Below are positions 56,168-64,000 of a stretch of 64,000 nucleotides of DNA, one piece after another. Where the stretch lies: positions 186,001 through 250,000 of the forward strand of contig CAWKKJ010000015.1 in NCBI GenBank assembly GCA_963850205.1, given 5' to 3'. The notes under the pieces were generated by a model. That model ran no database searches. It was not told the origin of the DNA and was given only the letters and a program-made list of their open reading frames with translations. The DNA comes from JACVRW01 sp963850205 (lineage in GTDB: Bacteria > Actinomycetota > Thermoleophilia > Solirubrobacterales > Thermoleophilaceae). Position 1 is the first letter of the stretch. Each line of letters opens with the position of its first letter. The translations under genes and the position numbers were made by a program.

Positions 56168-56931
56168 GCGGATCGCCCGGCGGCCAGCGCCACGGCGCCG
56201 ACGGCGATCCGGTAGGCGGCCAGAGGGGCGTAGGAGGACGACCGCTGCAGCCGGCCGGCCAGCGGCAGCGTGACCCCCGCCGACAGCAGCGCCGCTCCCG
56301 CCCCGGCGAGCGCTGGGGTGGGAAGCCCGCCGCCGCGAGCCACGCGGAGCCCCTTGAGCGCCACGGCGGCCAGCGTGACCGGCAGTGCGGCCTCCAGGGC
56401 CAGGCGTAGCGAGGCGGGGCGCGACAGGCCTCGCAGGCGCGCGGCCGTGAGGGCAGCGCCCGAGCGCGACACGCCCGGGATCAGCGCCACGGCCTGGGCC
56501 AGCCCCACCGCCAGAAGATCGCCCGTGCCCGGTGTTTCGCGCACTGCCGGGGCACGGTCGGCCAAGAGCAGCGCGGCGCCCGCGGCGAGCTGGGCCGCCC
56601 CAATGCTCACCGCCCCACCCAGCCGCCGTTCGATCGGCCCCTCGAGCGCCAGCCCCGCGACGGCTGGAGGCAGCAGCGTGAGCGCAATTGATTTCGGGTC
56701 GGCGCTCGCACCCGCGCGCAGGGCTGCCAGCGCCACCACCGGCGCCGAGCCGGCGTGGAGCGCGACCTCGAACGCCTTGCGCTCCTCGCCCGGCAGGGCC
56801 GCGTAGTCCCAGCCCAGCAGGCGGGGAAGGAGGGCCACGTGGCCCGAGCTCGACACCGGCAACAGCTCGGTTGGGCCCTGGATCGCGCCCAACAGCAGGG
56901 CCTGGCCGAGCGACGGCCCGGAGGCGGTCAG
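56164..56931 (-). CDS. uppP: Undecaprenyl-diphosphatase UppP (BacA), probable CTG start
   Basis: Recycles undecaprenyl diphosphate, the lipid carrier for peptidoglycan. The catalytic motifs are GPTELLPVSSSGHVALLPRLLG and GLAQAVALIPGVSRSGAALTAARL, with about seven membrane helices. A TTG at 56892 would delete the first half of helix 1; the CTG at 56931 overlaps the dedA stop as CTGA and restores it (TASGPSLGQALLLGAIQGP). I prefer the 255-residue form. Confidence 0.88.
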   Translation of the reverse strand: MTASGPSLGQALLLGAIQGPTELLPVSSSGHVALLPRLLGWDYAALPGEERKAFEVALHAGSAPVVALAALRAGASADPKSIALTLLPPAVAGLALEGPIERRLGGAVSIGAAQLAAGAALLLADRAPAVRETPGTGDLLAVGLAQAVALIPGVSRSGAALTAARLRGLSRPASLRLALEAALPVTLAAVALKGLRVARGGGLPTPALAGAGAALLSAGVTLPLAGRLQRSSSYAPLAAYRIAVGAVALAAGRSA

Positions 56932-57578
56932 GCCGATTCGGTCGCCGGGGAGCCCGGCTCCTTGCGGCGCCGGCGGGCGCGCACCACGAGGTACACCGCC
57001 CCGATCACGATGATGGCGGCCACGGCGTAGTCCACGTAGTGCAGGTAGTCCTTCCAGGACTCCCAGTTGTCGCCGGCCTGCTTGCCGATGAAGGTGAGCA
57101 TCAGGACCCAGGGGATGCAGCCGAGGAGGGTGAGCACGCTGAAGCGCCAGAAGGGCATCCGGGCCACGCCGGCCGGGAGCGAGATGAAGGTGCGGATGAT
57201 CGGCAGCATCCGACTGAAGAACACGGTGGCGTCACCATGGCGCTCGAACCAGCGGTCGGCCCACTCGAGATAAGACTTCTTGATGTGCAGCTTCTTGCCG
57301 TGCTTCTCCAGGATGTCGACCCGGCCGGCGTAGCCGATGCCGTAGGCCACCCAGGAGCCGACCAGGTTGGCGAAGGATCCGACCGCGGTGGCGGCTATCA
57401 GGCTGTACTCGCCGCGCGACACGTTGAAGCCGGCGAACAGCATGGTGGCCTCGCTGGGCACGGGGATGCACGCGCTTTCCAGGAGCATCAGGACGAAGAC
57501 CCCCGGGAGGCCCAGCGCATCCACCACGTCAACGGCCACCTCGACGATCGGATCCGTGATCGAGGCGAGCACGGTCAT
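56928..57578 (-). CDS. DedA family membrane protein
   Basis: A 216-residue SNARE-associated/DedA protein with the motifs VLMLLESACIPVPSEATMLFAG, VGSFANLVGSWVAYGIGYAG and the conserved FFSRMLPIIRTFISLPAGVARM. Members of the DedA superfamily translocate undecaprenyl phosphate or phospholipids, which fits coupling with uppP directly downstream. It is divergent from the DegT gene with a 26-base gap. Confidence 0.92.
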   Translation of the reverse strand: MTVLASITDPIVEVAVDVVDALGLPGVFVLMLLESACIPVPSEATMLFAGFNVSRGEYSLIAATAVGSFANLVGSWVAYGIGYAGRVDILEKHGKKLHIKKSYLEWADRWFERHGDATVFFSRMLPIIRTFISLPAGVARMPFWRFSVLTLLGCIPWVLMLTFIGKQAGDNWESWKDYLHYVDYAVAAIIVIGAVYLVVRARRRRKEPGSPATESA

Positions 57579-57604
57579 TGCGGCGGGTAGGGTAGCGACC
57601 GCCG

Positions 57605-58642
57605 ATGGGCCCTGTTCCCCTGTTCAAGTCGAGCCTGGACGCATACATGCCCGCGATCGAGGAGCGCCTGGCCCGTGTGGCCCGCAGCGGGCGCTACATC
57701 CTCGGCCCGGAGGTGGAGGGATTCGAGCGCGAGTTCGCCGCCTACCTGGGGGTCCGCCACTGCGTGGGGGTGGCCAACGGCACCGACGCCCTCACCATCG
57801 CCCTGCGGGCGCTGGGAGTGGGGCCGGGCGACGACGTGGTGATGCCCTCGTTCACCTTCTACGCCACGGCCGAGGCGGCGATCGTGGCTGGGGCCAACCC
57901 GGTGTTCTGCGACATCGATCCCCGCACGTTCTGCGTCACGCCCGAGACCGTCGAGGCGGCGCTCACGCCGAAGACCAAGGCGATCGTGCCCGTGCACCTG
58001 TTCGGGAACGTCGCGCCCGTACCGGAGCTGCGGGGCCTGGGGGTGCCGGTGATCGAGGACGCGGCGCAGGCGGCGGGCGGCTCATACCAGGGCGTCAAGG
58101 CCGGCGCGCTGGGGCAGGCGGCCACCTTCTCCTTCTTTCCCTCGAAGAACCTCCCCTGCCTGGGCGATGGCGGCGCCGTGGTCACCGACGACGACGCGCT
58201 GGCCGAGCGGGCCCGGATCCTGCGCTTCCACGGCTCCAAGGACAAGCGGACGTTCACCGACGTGGGCTACAACTCCCGCCTCGACGAGATGCAGGCGGCG
58301 GTCCTGCGGGTGCTTCTGCCGGAGCTCGACGGCTGGAACGAGCGGCGGCGCGCGGTGGCAGCCGCCTACGCAGCCGCCGGCCTGGGCGAGCACGTCTCGC
58401 TGCCCGTCGAGGTGGAGGAGGCCCGTCACGTCTACCACCTCTACGTGACCCGCTCGGAGCGTCCCGAGGGCGTCGGCTACTACCGCGTGCCCGTGCACCG
58501 CCAGCCGGCGATCGCCGCGCCGGTCGACCTGCCCGGGACCGAGGAGGCCGCCCGCACGAACGTCGCCCTCCCGATGGGCACGGAGGTCACCGAGGACGAC
58601 GTGCGGAGGGTGGTCGAGACGTGCGCATCTGGATCGACCTGA
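57605..58642 (+). CDS. DegT/DnrJ/EryC1/StrS family sugar aminotransferase
   Basis: PLP enzyme that transaminates nucleotide-linked keto sugars. Motifs: GVANGTDALTIALRALGVGPGD, VIEDAAQAAGGSYQG and the PLP lysine in FSFFPSKNLPCLGDGGAVV, followed by GYNSRLDEMQAAVLRV. The 345-residue length is slightly short of the usual 370. The last 22 bases overlap the next gene. With the epimerase/dehydratase at 59619 it would make an amino sugar for surface polysaccharide. Confidence 0.92.
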   Translation: MGPVPLFKSSLDAYMPAIEERLARVARSGRYILGPEVEGFEREFAAYLGVRHCVGVANGTDALTIALRALGVGPGDDVVMPSFTFYATAEAAIVAGANPVFCDIDPRTFCVTPETVEAALTPKTKAIVPVHLFGNVAPVPELRGLGVPVIEDAAQAAGGSYQGVKAGALGQAATFSFFPSKNLPCLGDGGAVVTDDDALAERARILRFHGSKDKRTFTDVGYNSRLDEMQAAVLRVLLPELDGWNERRRAVAAAYAAAGLGEHVSLPVEVEEARHVYHLYVTRSERPEGVGYYRVPVHRQPAIAAPVDLPGTEEAARTNVALPMGTEVTEDDVRRVVETCASGST

Positions 58643-59622
58643 CCAACAGCCCGCACGTGCTGGTCATGCGGCCGCTGATCGAGGTGATGCGGGCCGACGG
58701 GCACGACGTGCAGGTGACGGCGCGTGCCTTTGCCCAGACGCTCGAGCTGTGCGAGCGCTTCGGGATCGACCACACGGCGATCGGCCGCCACCGCGGCGAG
58801 GGGCTGGCCGCCAAGGCGGCGGGATTGGCCTCCCGCAGCGGCGCTCTGGTCCGCTGGGCCCGTGGCCGGGGATTCGACGTGGCCATCGGCCACGGCTCCA
58901 ACGACGTGTCCGTGGCCGCACGCCTGCTGCGCATCCCGAGCGCCACCGCCTTCGACTACGAGTTCGCCGCGGTCCAGCACCAGGTGAACTGCCGGCTGGC
59001 GCGCGTGGTCATGGTGCCTGACGCCATCCCGCCCGAGCGCCTGTACCGCTACGGCGCCCGGGGCAAGCTGCGCCGCTACGCGGGGCTCAAGGAGGAGTAC
59101 TACCTGGCCGATTTCGTGCCCGACGAGGGGGTGCTCGCCGACCTGGGCCTCGACACCGGGCGGGAGCTGGTGGTCGTGCGGACCCCGCCCGAGGTCTCGC
59201 TCTACCACCGCTTCGAGAACCCTCTCTTCCGGCAGGTGCTGGAGCGGCTGGCCGCCGGCCCGGCCCAGACGGTGGTGCTGCCGCGAACCTCGGCTCAGCG
59301 CGACGAGGTGCTGCGGCTGGGCTCCTTCACCGTCCCGGAGCGGGCGGTGGACGCCCAGAGCCTGGTGGCCTTCGCCGATCTGGTGATCTCCGCGGGAGGA
59401 ACGATGAACCGCGAGGCGGTGGCCCTCGGCACCCCGGTCTACACGACCTTCGAGGGCAGGCTCGGGGCGGTGGACCAGGCGCTGCTCGCCGACGGCCGCC
59501 TGCGCCGGCTGGACGACCCCGGGCAGGTGCGCGTGGAGCGCCGGGAAGGACACGGTTCCTTGCGGGTCCGCCGCGACCCGCGCGAACTCGTCACACTGCT
59601 TCTGGCCGCCGCCGAACCATGA
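58621..59622 (+). CDS. DUF354 family protein (GT-B-like, UDP-GlcNAc 2-epimerase/glycosyltransferase-related)
   Basis: The GTG at 58621 gives 333 residues beginning RIWIDLTNSPHVLVMRPLIEVM, the DUF354 signature. Further family stretches are HGSNDVSVAARLLRIPSATAFDYE, LKEEYYLADF and AFADLVISAGGTMNREAVALGTPVY. Members resemble GT-B enzymes and occur in surface-polysaccharide clusters, as here between a sugar aminotransferase and a CapD-like protein. Exact reaction unknown. It overlaps the next gene by 4 bases (ATGA). Confidence 0.88.
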   Translation: MRIWIDLTNSPHVLVMRPLIEVMRADGHDVQVTARAFAQTLELCERFGIDHTAIGRHRGEGLAAKAAGLASRSGALVRWARGRGFDVAIGHGSNDVSVAARLLRIPSATAFDYEFAAVQHQVNCRLARVVMVPDAIPPERLYRYGARGKLRRYAGLKEEYYLADFVPDEGVLADLGLDTGRELVVVRTPPEVSLYHRFENPLFRQVLERLAAGPAQTVVLPRTSAQRDEVLRLGSFTVPERAVDAQSLVAFADLVISAGGTMNREAVALGTPVYTTFEGRLGAVDQALLADGRLRRLDDPGQVRVERREGHGSLRVRRDPRELVTLLLAAAEP

Positions 59623-61478
59623 GACGCCTGAGTTCATCCGTCAACGCGCGCCGCCTGGGCCAGGTGGGCGTCGACGCCTGCCTGCTCGCGGCCGCCTATG
59701 CGCTGGCCTACGTGCTGCGCTTCGACGACGGGATCACCCTCCGGTACGAGCGGCTGCTCGAGGACACGATCCTGTTCGCGGTCGCGATGAAGATCGTGGT
59801 CTTCGCGCTCTTCGGCCTCTACTCGAAGCTCTGGCGCTTCGTGGACCAACGCGACTTCGTGACCATCGTGAAGGCCGTGGTGGCCTCGACGGTGGTGCTG
59901 ATCGCGGCCCTCTTCCTGCTCACCTTCGGGGGCACCGACCCGCCGCGTGGCGTTATCGCGCTCGATTTCCTGCTCACCCTCGCGTTCGTGGCCGGCTCGC
60001 GCTTTGCGGTGCGCTGGATCTTCGAGCGCCCCCAGCGCGGGTCGCTGCTTGCCCGCGCGGAACGCGAGGTGTTGATCGTGGGGGCCGGCAACGGCGGCCA
60101 GCAGGTCGCCTTCGAGCTCCGCCGCAACCCCGAGCTCTCCACGGCCCCGATCGGCTACCTGGACGACGACCCGCGCAAGCAGGGCATGCGCATCGCCGGC
60201 CACAAGGTGCTCGGCACCAGCGCCGACCTGCCCCGCGTGCTCGACGACGCCGAACCCGACGAGGTCATCATCGCCATTCCCTCGGCGCCCGGGATCGTGC
60301 GCCAGCGCGTGGTCACCGCCTGCCGCGAGCGCGGCATCCTCGTGCGCACGCTGCCCACCACCTTCGAGCTGCTCTCGGGCGGCGTGAACCTGATCCGCCA
60401 GGTCCGCGAGGTGCAGGTGGAGGACGTGCTCGGGCGGGAGCCGCTGCGCGTTGAGATCGACCGTGTCGGTGCCTACCTGCGCGGCCGGGTGGTGCTGATC
60501 ACCGGCGCCGGAGGCTCGATCGGAGCCGAGCTCTCACGCCAGATCGCCCGCGTGGGACCCAAGCGGCTGGTGCTGGTCGAGAACGCCGAGAACGCGCTTT
60601 TCGAGATCGGCCGCGAGCTCGAGGAGGAGCGCCATTTCGCCCGGGTGGGCTTGATCCTGGCCGACTGCAAGGACGCCACCCGCATGCGGGAGATCTTCGC
60701 CGAGGAGAAGCCATCTGTGGTGTTCCACGCGGCCGCCTACAAGCACGTGCCGCTGATGGAGGACAACCCGGTGGAGGCGGTGCGCAACAACGCCGTGGCC
60801 ACCCGGATCGTGGCCGCGGCGGCGGGCGAGGCGGGGGCCGAGCGCTTCGTGCTGGTCTCGACCGACAAGGCGGTGAGCCCGGCCACGGTGATGGGCGCCT
60901 CGAAGGCGCTCGCCGAGTGGGCCGTCGAGGCCGCGCAGAACCGCTGGAAGGGCACCCGTTTCACGGCGGTGCGCTTCGGCAACGTGCTCGGCTCGTCGGG
61001 CTCGGTGGTCCCGATCTTCCGCCGCCAGATCCAGAAGGGCGGACCGGTCACCGTCACCGACGACAAGATGACCCGCTACTTCATGACGATTCCCGAGGCG
61101 GTGCAGCTGATCATCCGCTCGGGCGAGCTGGCCACCGGCGGCGAGGTGTTCGTGCTGGAGATGGGCGAGCCGGTGAAGATCGCCGAGCTGGCGCGCAACA
61201 TGATCCGCCTGGCCGGCTACGAGCCCGACGAGGAGATCGCGGTGGAGATCATCGGCCGGCGCCCGGGCGAGAAGCTGCACGAGGAGCTCTTCAACCCGGG
61301 GGAGCGGCCCCAACCCACCCCTGCGGAGCGGATCGTGTGCGCGGTGCGCTCGCCGCTCGATCCGGACTGGGTGGAGAGCGCCTTCATACGCATCGAGGAG
61401 CTCGTGTACAGCGGGGATTCGACGGCGCTCGCGGGCGCTGTGGCCGAGCTTTCCGCGGAGCGTGCGCTGACGTCGTAG
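59619..61478 (+). CDS. Membrane-bound nucleotide-sugar epimerase/dehydratase (CapD/PglF/WbpM family)
   Basis: A 619-residue protein: four N-terminal membrane helices (about 15-125), a first nucleotide-binding domain (VLIVGAGNGGQQVAFEL), and a C-terminal extended SDR domain with VLITGAGGSIGAELSRQI, AAAYKHVPLMEDNPVEAVRNN, VSTDKAVSPATVMGASKALAEW. The usual Tyr of the SDR YxxxK is replaced by Met (MGASK), the SMK-type triad typical of UDP-GlcNAc 4,6-dehydratases. It probably makes the keto-sugar substrate for the DegT aminotransferase. Confidence 0.92.
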   Translation: MRRLSSSVNARRLGQVGVDACLLAAAYALAYVLRFDDGITLRYERLLEDTILFAVAMKIVVFALFGLYSKLWRFVDQRDFVTIVKAVVASTVVLIAALFLLTFGGTDPPRGVIALDFLLTLAFVAGSRFAVRWIFERPQRGSLLARAEREVLIVGAGNGGQQVAFELRRNPELSTAPIGYLDDDPRKQGMRIAGHKVLGTSADLPRVLDDAEPDEVIIAIPSAPGIVRQRVVTACRERGILVRTLPTTFELLSGGVNLIRQVREVQVEDVLGREPLRVEIDRVGAYLRGRVVLITGAGGSIGAELSRQIARVGPKRLVLVENAENALFEIGRELEEERHFARVGLILADCKDATRMREIFAEEKPSVVFHAAAYKHVPLMEDNPVEAVRNNAVATRIVAAAAGEAGAERFVLVSTDKAVSPATVMGASKALAEWAVEAAQNRWKGTRFTAVRFGNVLGSSGSVVPIFRRQIQKGGPVTVTDDKMTRYFMTIPEAVQLIIRSGELATGGEVFVLEMGEPVKIAELARNMIRLAGYEPDEEIAVEIIGRRPGEKLHEELFNPGERPQPTPAERIVCAVRSPLDPDWVESAFIRIEELVYSGDSTALAGAVAELSAERALTS

Positions 61479-61538
61479 GCCGTCCGATGGGCGTGTGGGT
61501 AGTCGACCAGCCTCGCGGCTAAGGTTCGTTCCTTCTTC

Positions 61539-63020
61539 ATGGAGATCATCGAGCAGATCGGCGCCTACGCCGGCCTGGCTTCCATCGTCGGCCTCGCGAT
61601 CCTCTCCGCCCTGTACTTCTCGCAGGCGCGTGATGTGAGGCGCCTCCGGGAATGGGCGGGCCGCGCACCTGAGCGGGCCGACGAACCGGCGCCCGGCCAG
61701 ACGCCCGTGCCCGGGCGCGTCGTGGCGCAGCCCCAGCAGCGGCCCACGCCGGGCGCGCGCCCCGCCGCCCAGCGCCCCGCCGGGGCGGCCCCGCCGCCGG
61801 TGCCCGCCGCCCCGGCGGCGGCAGCCACCGGCGCCAGGCCGGCGACGGCCACGGCAGCGGCACAGGACAAGCGCGCGGCCGCGGGACAGCCTGCAGCGAG
61901 CCCGAACAGCGATGCGCCGGCGCCCGCGCAGAATCCCGCGCCCACGCCGGCGCCAGCGACCGCGGCGGCCGCAGCCGCCGGTGCCGGGTCCGGGCAGCAG
62001 GCCGCCGCCGCGAACCCGCAGGCGGCCTCTCCGGCGGCCCCCGCGTCAGCGCCAGCCGAGGAGTCGCCTGCGCCGCCGGAGTCGCAGGAGGAGGCCTCGG
62101 CGCCATCCCAGGCGGCCGCCCGGGCGCGGACACCGCAGGCTGCGGCGGCAGCACCGGCCGAGGCCGCCCCCGCGGCGCCTGATTCCACTTCGGCGCCGGC
62201 CGAGGCCACCGCAGCACCGGCCGAGGCAGCCGCCCCCCCCGAGGCGGACGCCCCGGCGCAGACGGCCGCTGCCCCGCCCCAGACTCCCGCCGCGCGTCCC
62301 CAGGCAGCCACGCCCGCGGCAGCGCCGCGGCAGGCCGCGGGCGCCGCCGCCCCCTCTCGGGCCGCCTCCAGCCCCAACGCGGCCTCCCGTCCGGCGGCCG
62401 GCGCGCCCCCGCGACCGCCCGTCCGCCCCGGGGCACGACCTGGCGCCGGCGCCCGCCCGTCCCCGCAGCACACCCAGGTCATCGCGCCACCCGGCAGGCC
62501 GTGGTATCGCCGCCTGGCCGACAACCCCCTCTACCTGGTCCTGGCCATCGCCGGCGTCCTGGTGGTGGGCGGGGGGGCCGCCTTCGGCGTGCTGTCTCTG
62601 ACCGGCGACGAGGCCGGCCCGGCCGAGTCGCAGCCACAGCCACAGCCACAGCAGGCCGCACCCGCCGATCAGCCCGAGGACCGCGCCGGCAACGGTCAAC
62701 GCCGGCGTCAGGGTGGCGGCGGGATCAACCCGGCCGGCGTGACCGTCGCCGTGCTCAACGAAACAACGGTCCAGGGACTGGCGGCCCAGCTGGCCGACCG
62801 GGTGGAGAGCGCAGGCTTTACCAGCGGCACCATCGCCAACGGCACCGACCGGGCACGCGCGGAATCCGTGGTGCTGTTCTCGCCCGGGAAGGAGCGCGAG
62901 GCTGCGGCGGTCGGGCGACGGCTGGACATCGACCAGCGCGAGCCGATCGATCCGGCCAGCCAGGGCCTGGCCGGCGACGCCACCGTCGTGGTGGTGGCGG
63001 GCGCCGACAAGACGCAGTAG
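61539..63020 (+). CDS. Membrane protein with a long Ala/Pro-rich segment and LytR_C domain
   Basis: A 493-residue protein: N-terminal membrane helix (about 10-30), a low-complexity Ala/Pro stretch of about 250 residues (about 50-310), a second membrane helix (about 330-352, LYLVLAIAGVLVVGGGAAFGVL), a Gln/Pro linker, and a C-terminal LytR_C domain (GVTVAVLNETTVQGLAAQLADR through ESVVLFSPGKEREAAAVGRRL). LytR_C domains accompany cell-wall polymer ligases; here it stands without the ligase. It is convergent with the next gene with a 9-base gap. Confidence 0.85.
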   Translation: MEIIEQIGAYAGLASIVGLAILSALYFSQARDVRRLREWAGRAPERADEPAPGQTPVPGRVVAQPQQRPTPGARPAAQRPAGAAPPPVPAAPAAAATGARPATATAAAQDKRAAAGQPAASPNSDAPAPAQNPAPTPAPATAAAAAAGAGSGQQAAAANPQAASPAAPASAPAEESPAPPESQEEASAPSQAAARARTPQAAAAAPAEAAPAAPDSTSAPAEATAAPAEAAAPPEADAPAQTAAAPPQTPAARPQAATPAAAPRQAAGAAAPSRAASSPNAASRPAAGAPPRPPVRPGARPGAGARPSPQHTQVIAPPGRPWYRRLADNPLYLVLAIAGVLVVGGGAAFGVLSLTGDEAGPAESQPQPQPQQAAPADQPEDRAGNGQRRRQGGGGINPAGVTVAVLNETTVQGLAAQLADRVESAGFTSGTIANGTDRARAESVVLFSPGKEREAAAVGRRLDIDQREPIDPASQGLAGDATVVVVAGADKTQ

Positions 63021-63029
63021 CGCTGGCGC

Positions 63030-64000
63030 TCAGCTCGCCGCCAGCGTCCGCGCTCGCTCGGCGAGGTGAGGGACGCCCAGCCGGTCGGTCTCGGCGGCGG
63101 CCTCCGCCAGCCGCTCCCGCCCCGCCACTGGATCGACGGCGAGCAGCAGCTGGCCCTCGAGCATCCGCGCCTGGGCGGCCTCGAGCGGCCGCTCCAGAGC
63201 CTCCCACGCGGCCCCGGCCTCCGCCAGCAGGGTGGCGCCCTCGGCGGGGTCCTCTGAGGCCATGCCCCGGGCCTCGAGCGCCGCCGCGCGACCGACCGGG
63301 TAGTGGAGCTGCTCCGCGAGCTCGCTCGCCTCCTGCGGCCGCATCCCGAGCCGCCTCGAGCCGCCCCCGGCGGGCCAGGACCACGGCCCGGGCGCCGATG
63401 GCCTGGATCGACTGCGCCACGAGGCCGGCCCGCTCGCAGACGTCGATGGCCCGGTCGAGCGCCCCGGTGGCCGCGTCCAGGTCGCCGGCGTCCCGGTAGG
63501 TGGAGGCCAGGGAGAAGAGGGCCCCGAAGGTGAGCTCCGACCAGCCCACCTGCTCCGCGAGGTCGTGGGAGCGCACGAAGAGGTCCGAGGCCTGCGCGAG
63601 ATCGCCCTCACGCCAGCGCAGCACCCCTTTGAGGCCGTAGGGGAGGCACAGCTTCCCCACCAGGCCCTCGCGCTCGGCGAGATCGGCGCTCGCCTCGGTG
63701 GCGCGCTCCACGCGCTCCCAGTCGGCCCCGTACACCGCGAGCTGCGCCAGCGAGGCGTGGAGCTCGACCTGGGCCGGGAGCACGCCCACCTCCACGGCGA
63801 GGGCCAGCGCCTCCTCGAAGGCCTCCCTGGCGCCGCGGACGTCGGCCTCCGATATCTCGAGGTGCCGCCCGAGCGCGGACAGGGCCAGGATGGTCTCGGT
63901 GTGGTCGGAGCCGCGGGCCAGCTCCACGGCCCGCTCGAGGTTCTGGCGGGCCCGCTCGGTGTCGCCGATCCGGCCGAAGACGCGGCCGAAGATGCCGTGG
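63030..64000 (-). CDS. Tetratricopeptide-rich regulator or ATPase, C-terminal part, with an apparent frameshift
   Basis: The gene enters from the right edge of the window. Visible residues form TPR-type helical pairs (AREAFEEALALAVEVGVLPAQ, ASDLFVRSHDLAEQVGW, DLDAATGALDRAIDVCERAGL), as in the C-terminal half of LuxR/SARP-type ATPase regulators. At about 63340-63352 the frame changes from RGRLEAAR to a second frame with EASELAEQLHYPVGRAAALEARG, which ends at the TGA at 63030. One base change would join them. The N-terminal domains are outside the window, so the class is an inference. Confidence 0.7.
   Translation of the reverse strand, partial: TASSAASSAGSATPSGPARTSSGPWSWPAAPTTPRPSWPCPRSGGTSRYRRPTSAAPGRPSRRRWPSPWRWACSRPRSSSTPRWRSSRCTGPTGSAWSAPPRRAPISPSARAWWGSCASPTASKGCCAGVRAISRRPRTSSCAPTTSRSRWAGRSSPSGPSSPWPPPTGTPATWTRPPGRSTGPSTSASGPASWRSRSRPSAPGPWSWPAGGGSRRLGMRPQEASELAEQLHYPVGRAAALEARGMASEDPAEGATLLAEAGAAWEALERPLEAAQARMLEGQLLLAVDPVAGRERLAEAAAETDRLGVPHLAERARTLAAS

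Noticed and set aside
57367..58620. N-terminal extension of the DUF354 gene upstream of 58621
   Set aside because: The extension lies out of frame within the DegT gene and has Arg/Gly-rich shadow composition; the family N-terminus starts at the GTG at 58621.
61700..62460. Repetitive gcc/ccg-rich stretch as a CRISPR or minisatellite array
   Set aside because: No constant repeat with unique spacers; it is simply the codons of an Ala/Pro-rich protein segment. I found no CRISPR array in the window.

Overview
The window is very GC-rich, gene-dense chromosomal DNA carrying the replication-origin neighbourhood of a bacterium: parB-parA-rsmG-khpB-yidC-yidD-rnpA-rpmH on the minus strand, diverging from dnaA-dnaN-recF-dciA-gyrB-gyrA on the plus strand. 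An FHA/PP2C/RodA/PBP/PASTA-kinase locus, menaquinone genes, a Rieske/cytochrome b complex and the codon use point to a deep actinobacterium. The class Thermoleophilia (Solirubrobacterales-like) is my best inference; no 16S gene is present to confirm it. GyrB carries the long E. coli-type insert and the bc complex is of the QcrA/QcrB/QcrC type, both unlike typical Streptomyces or Mycobacterium.

Layout. 0-2.1 kb: tatA-tatC plus a membrane-anchored protein, and dcd. 2.2-12.3 kb: a minus-strand run reading ABC ATPase, broken ABC permease, hemB, a fused siroheme-decarboxylase-like protein, hemL, a small unknown gene, qcrA-qcrB-qcrC, ubiE and a polyprenyl synthase, which together supply heme, menaquinone and the quinol oxidase. 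12.3-20.2 kb: YmdB-like phosphodiesterase, a membrane glycosyltransferase/GtrA/phosphatase group, an aminotransferase-ddl pair and a bifunctional nuclease. 20.6-35.3 kb: tRNA-Ile and the origin block, with two identical parS-like 16-mers. 35.3-37.1 kb: a disturbed zone with a 14-residue leader ORF behind a near-perfect full-length Shine-Dalgarno sequence, an IS30-type transposase remnant, and fragments copied from the dsbA-like/purM junction at 54.8-55.3 kb. 37-40.2 kb: HNH nuclease, pheA and two membrane proteins. 40.2-54.2 kb: a signalling and envelope locus with three Ser/Thr kinases, fhaA, fhaB, pstP, rodA, pbpA, pknB, ddl, an amino acid permease and a Usp protein. 54.2-64 kb: dsbA-like, purM, uppP, dedA, three surface-polysaccharide genes, a LytR_C protein and a partial TPR protein.

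How the parts work together. The kinase/phosphatase/FHA proteins sit next to RodA, PbpA, Ddl and UppP, so one region links peptidoglycan precursor supply, polymerisation and phospho-signalling. Heme, menaquinone and cytochrome bc genes are co-oriented and mostly overlap by 4 to 22 bases, suggesting coupled expression.

Two cautions. At least seven genes (ABC permease, GNAT, recF, pbpA, pknB/ddl, purM, the last TPR gene) have a single-base frame break. Most occur in genes expected to be intact, so some are probably assembly errors, but the purM break is shared by an independently diverged copy. Several genes appear to start with CTG, two of them overlapping the upstream stop codon as CTGA. Everything here was read by eye, without database searches.
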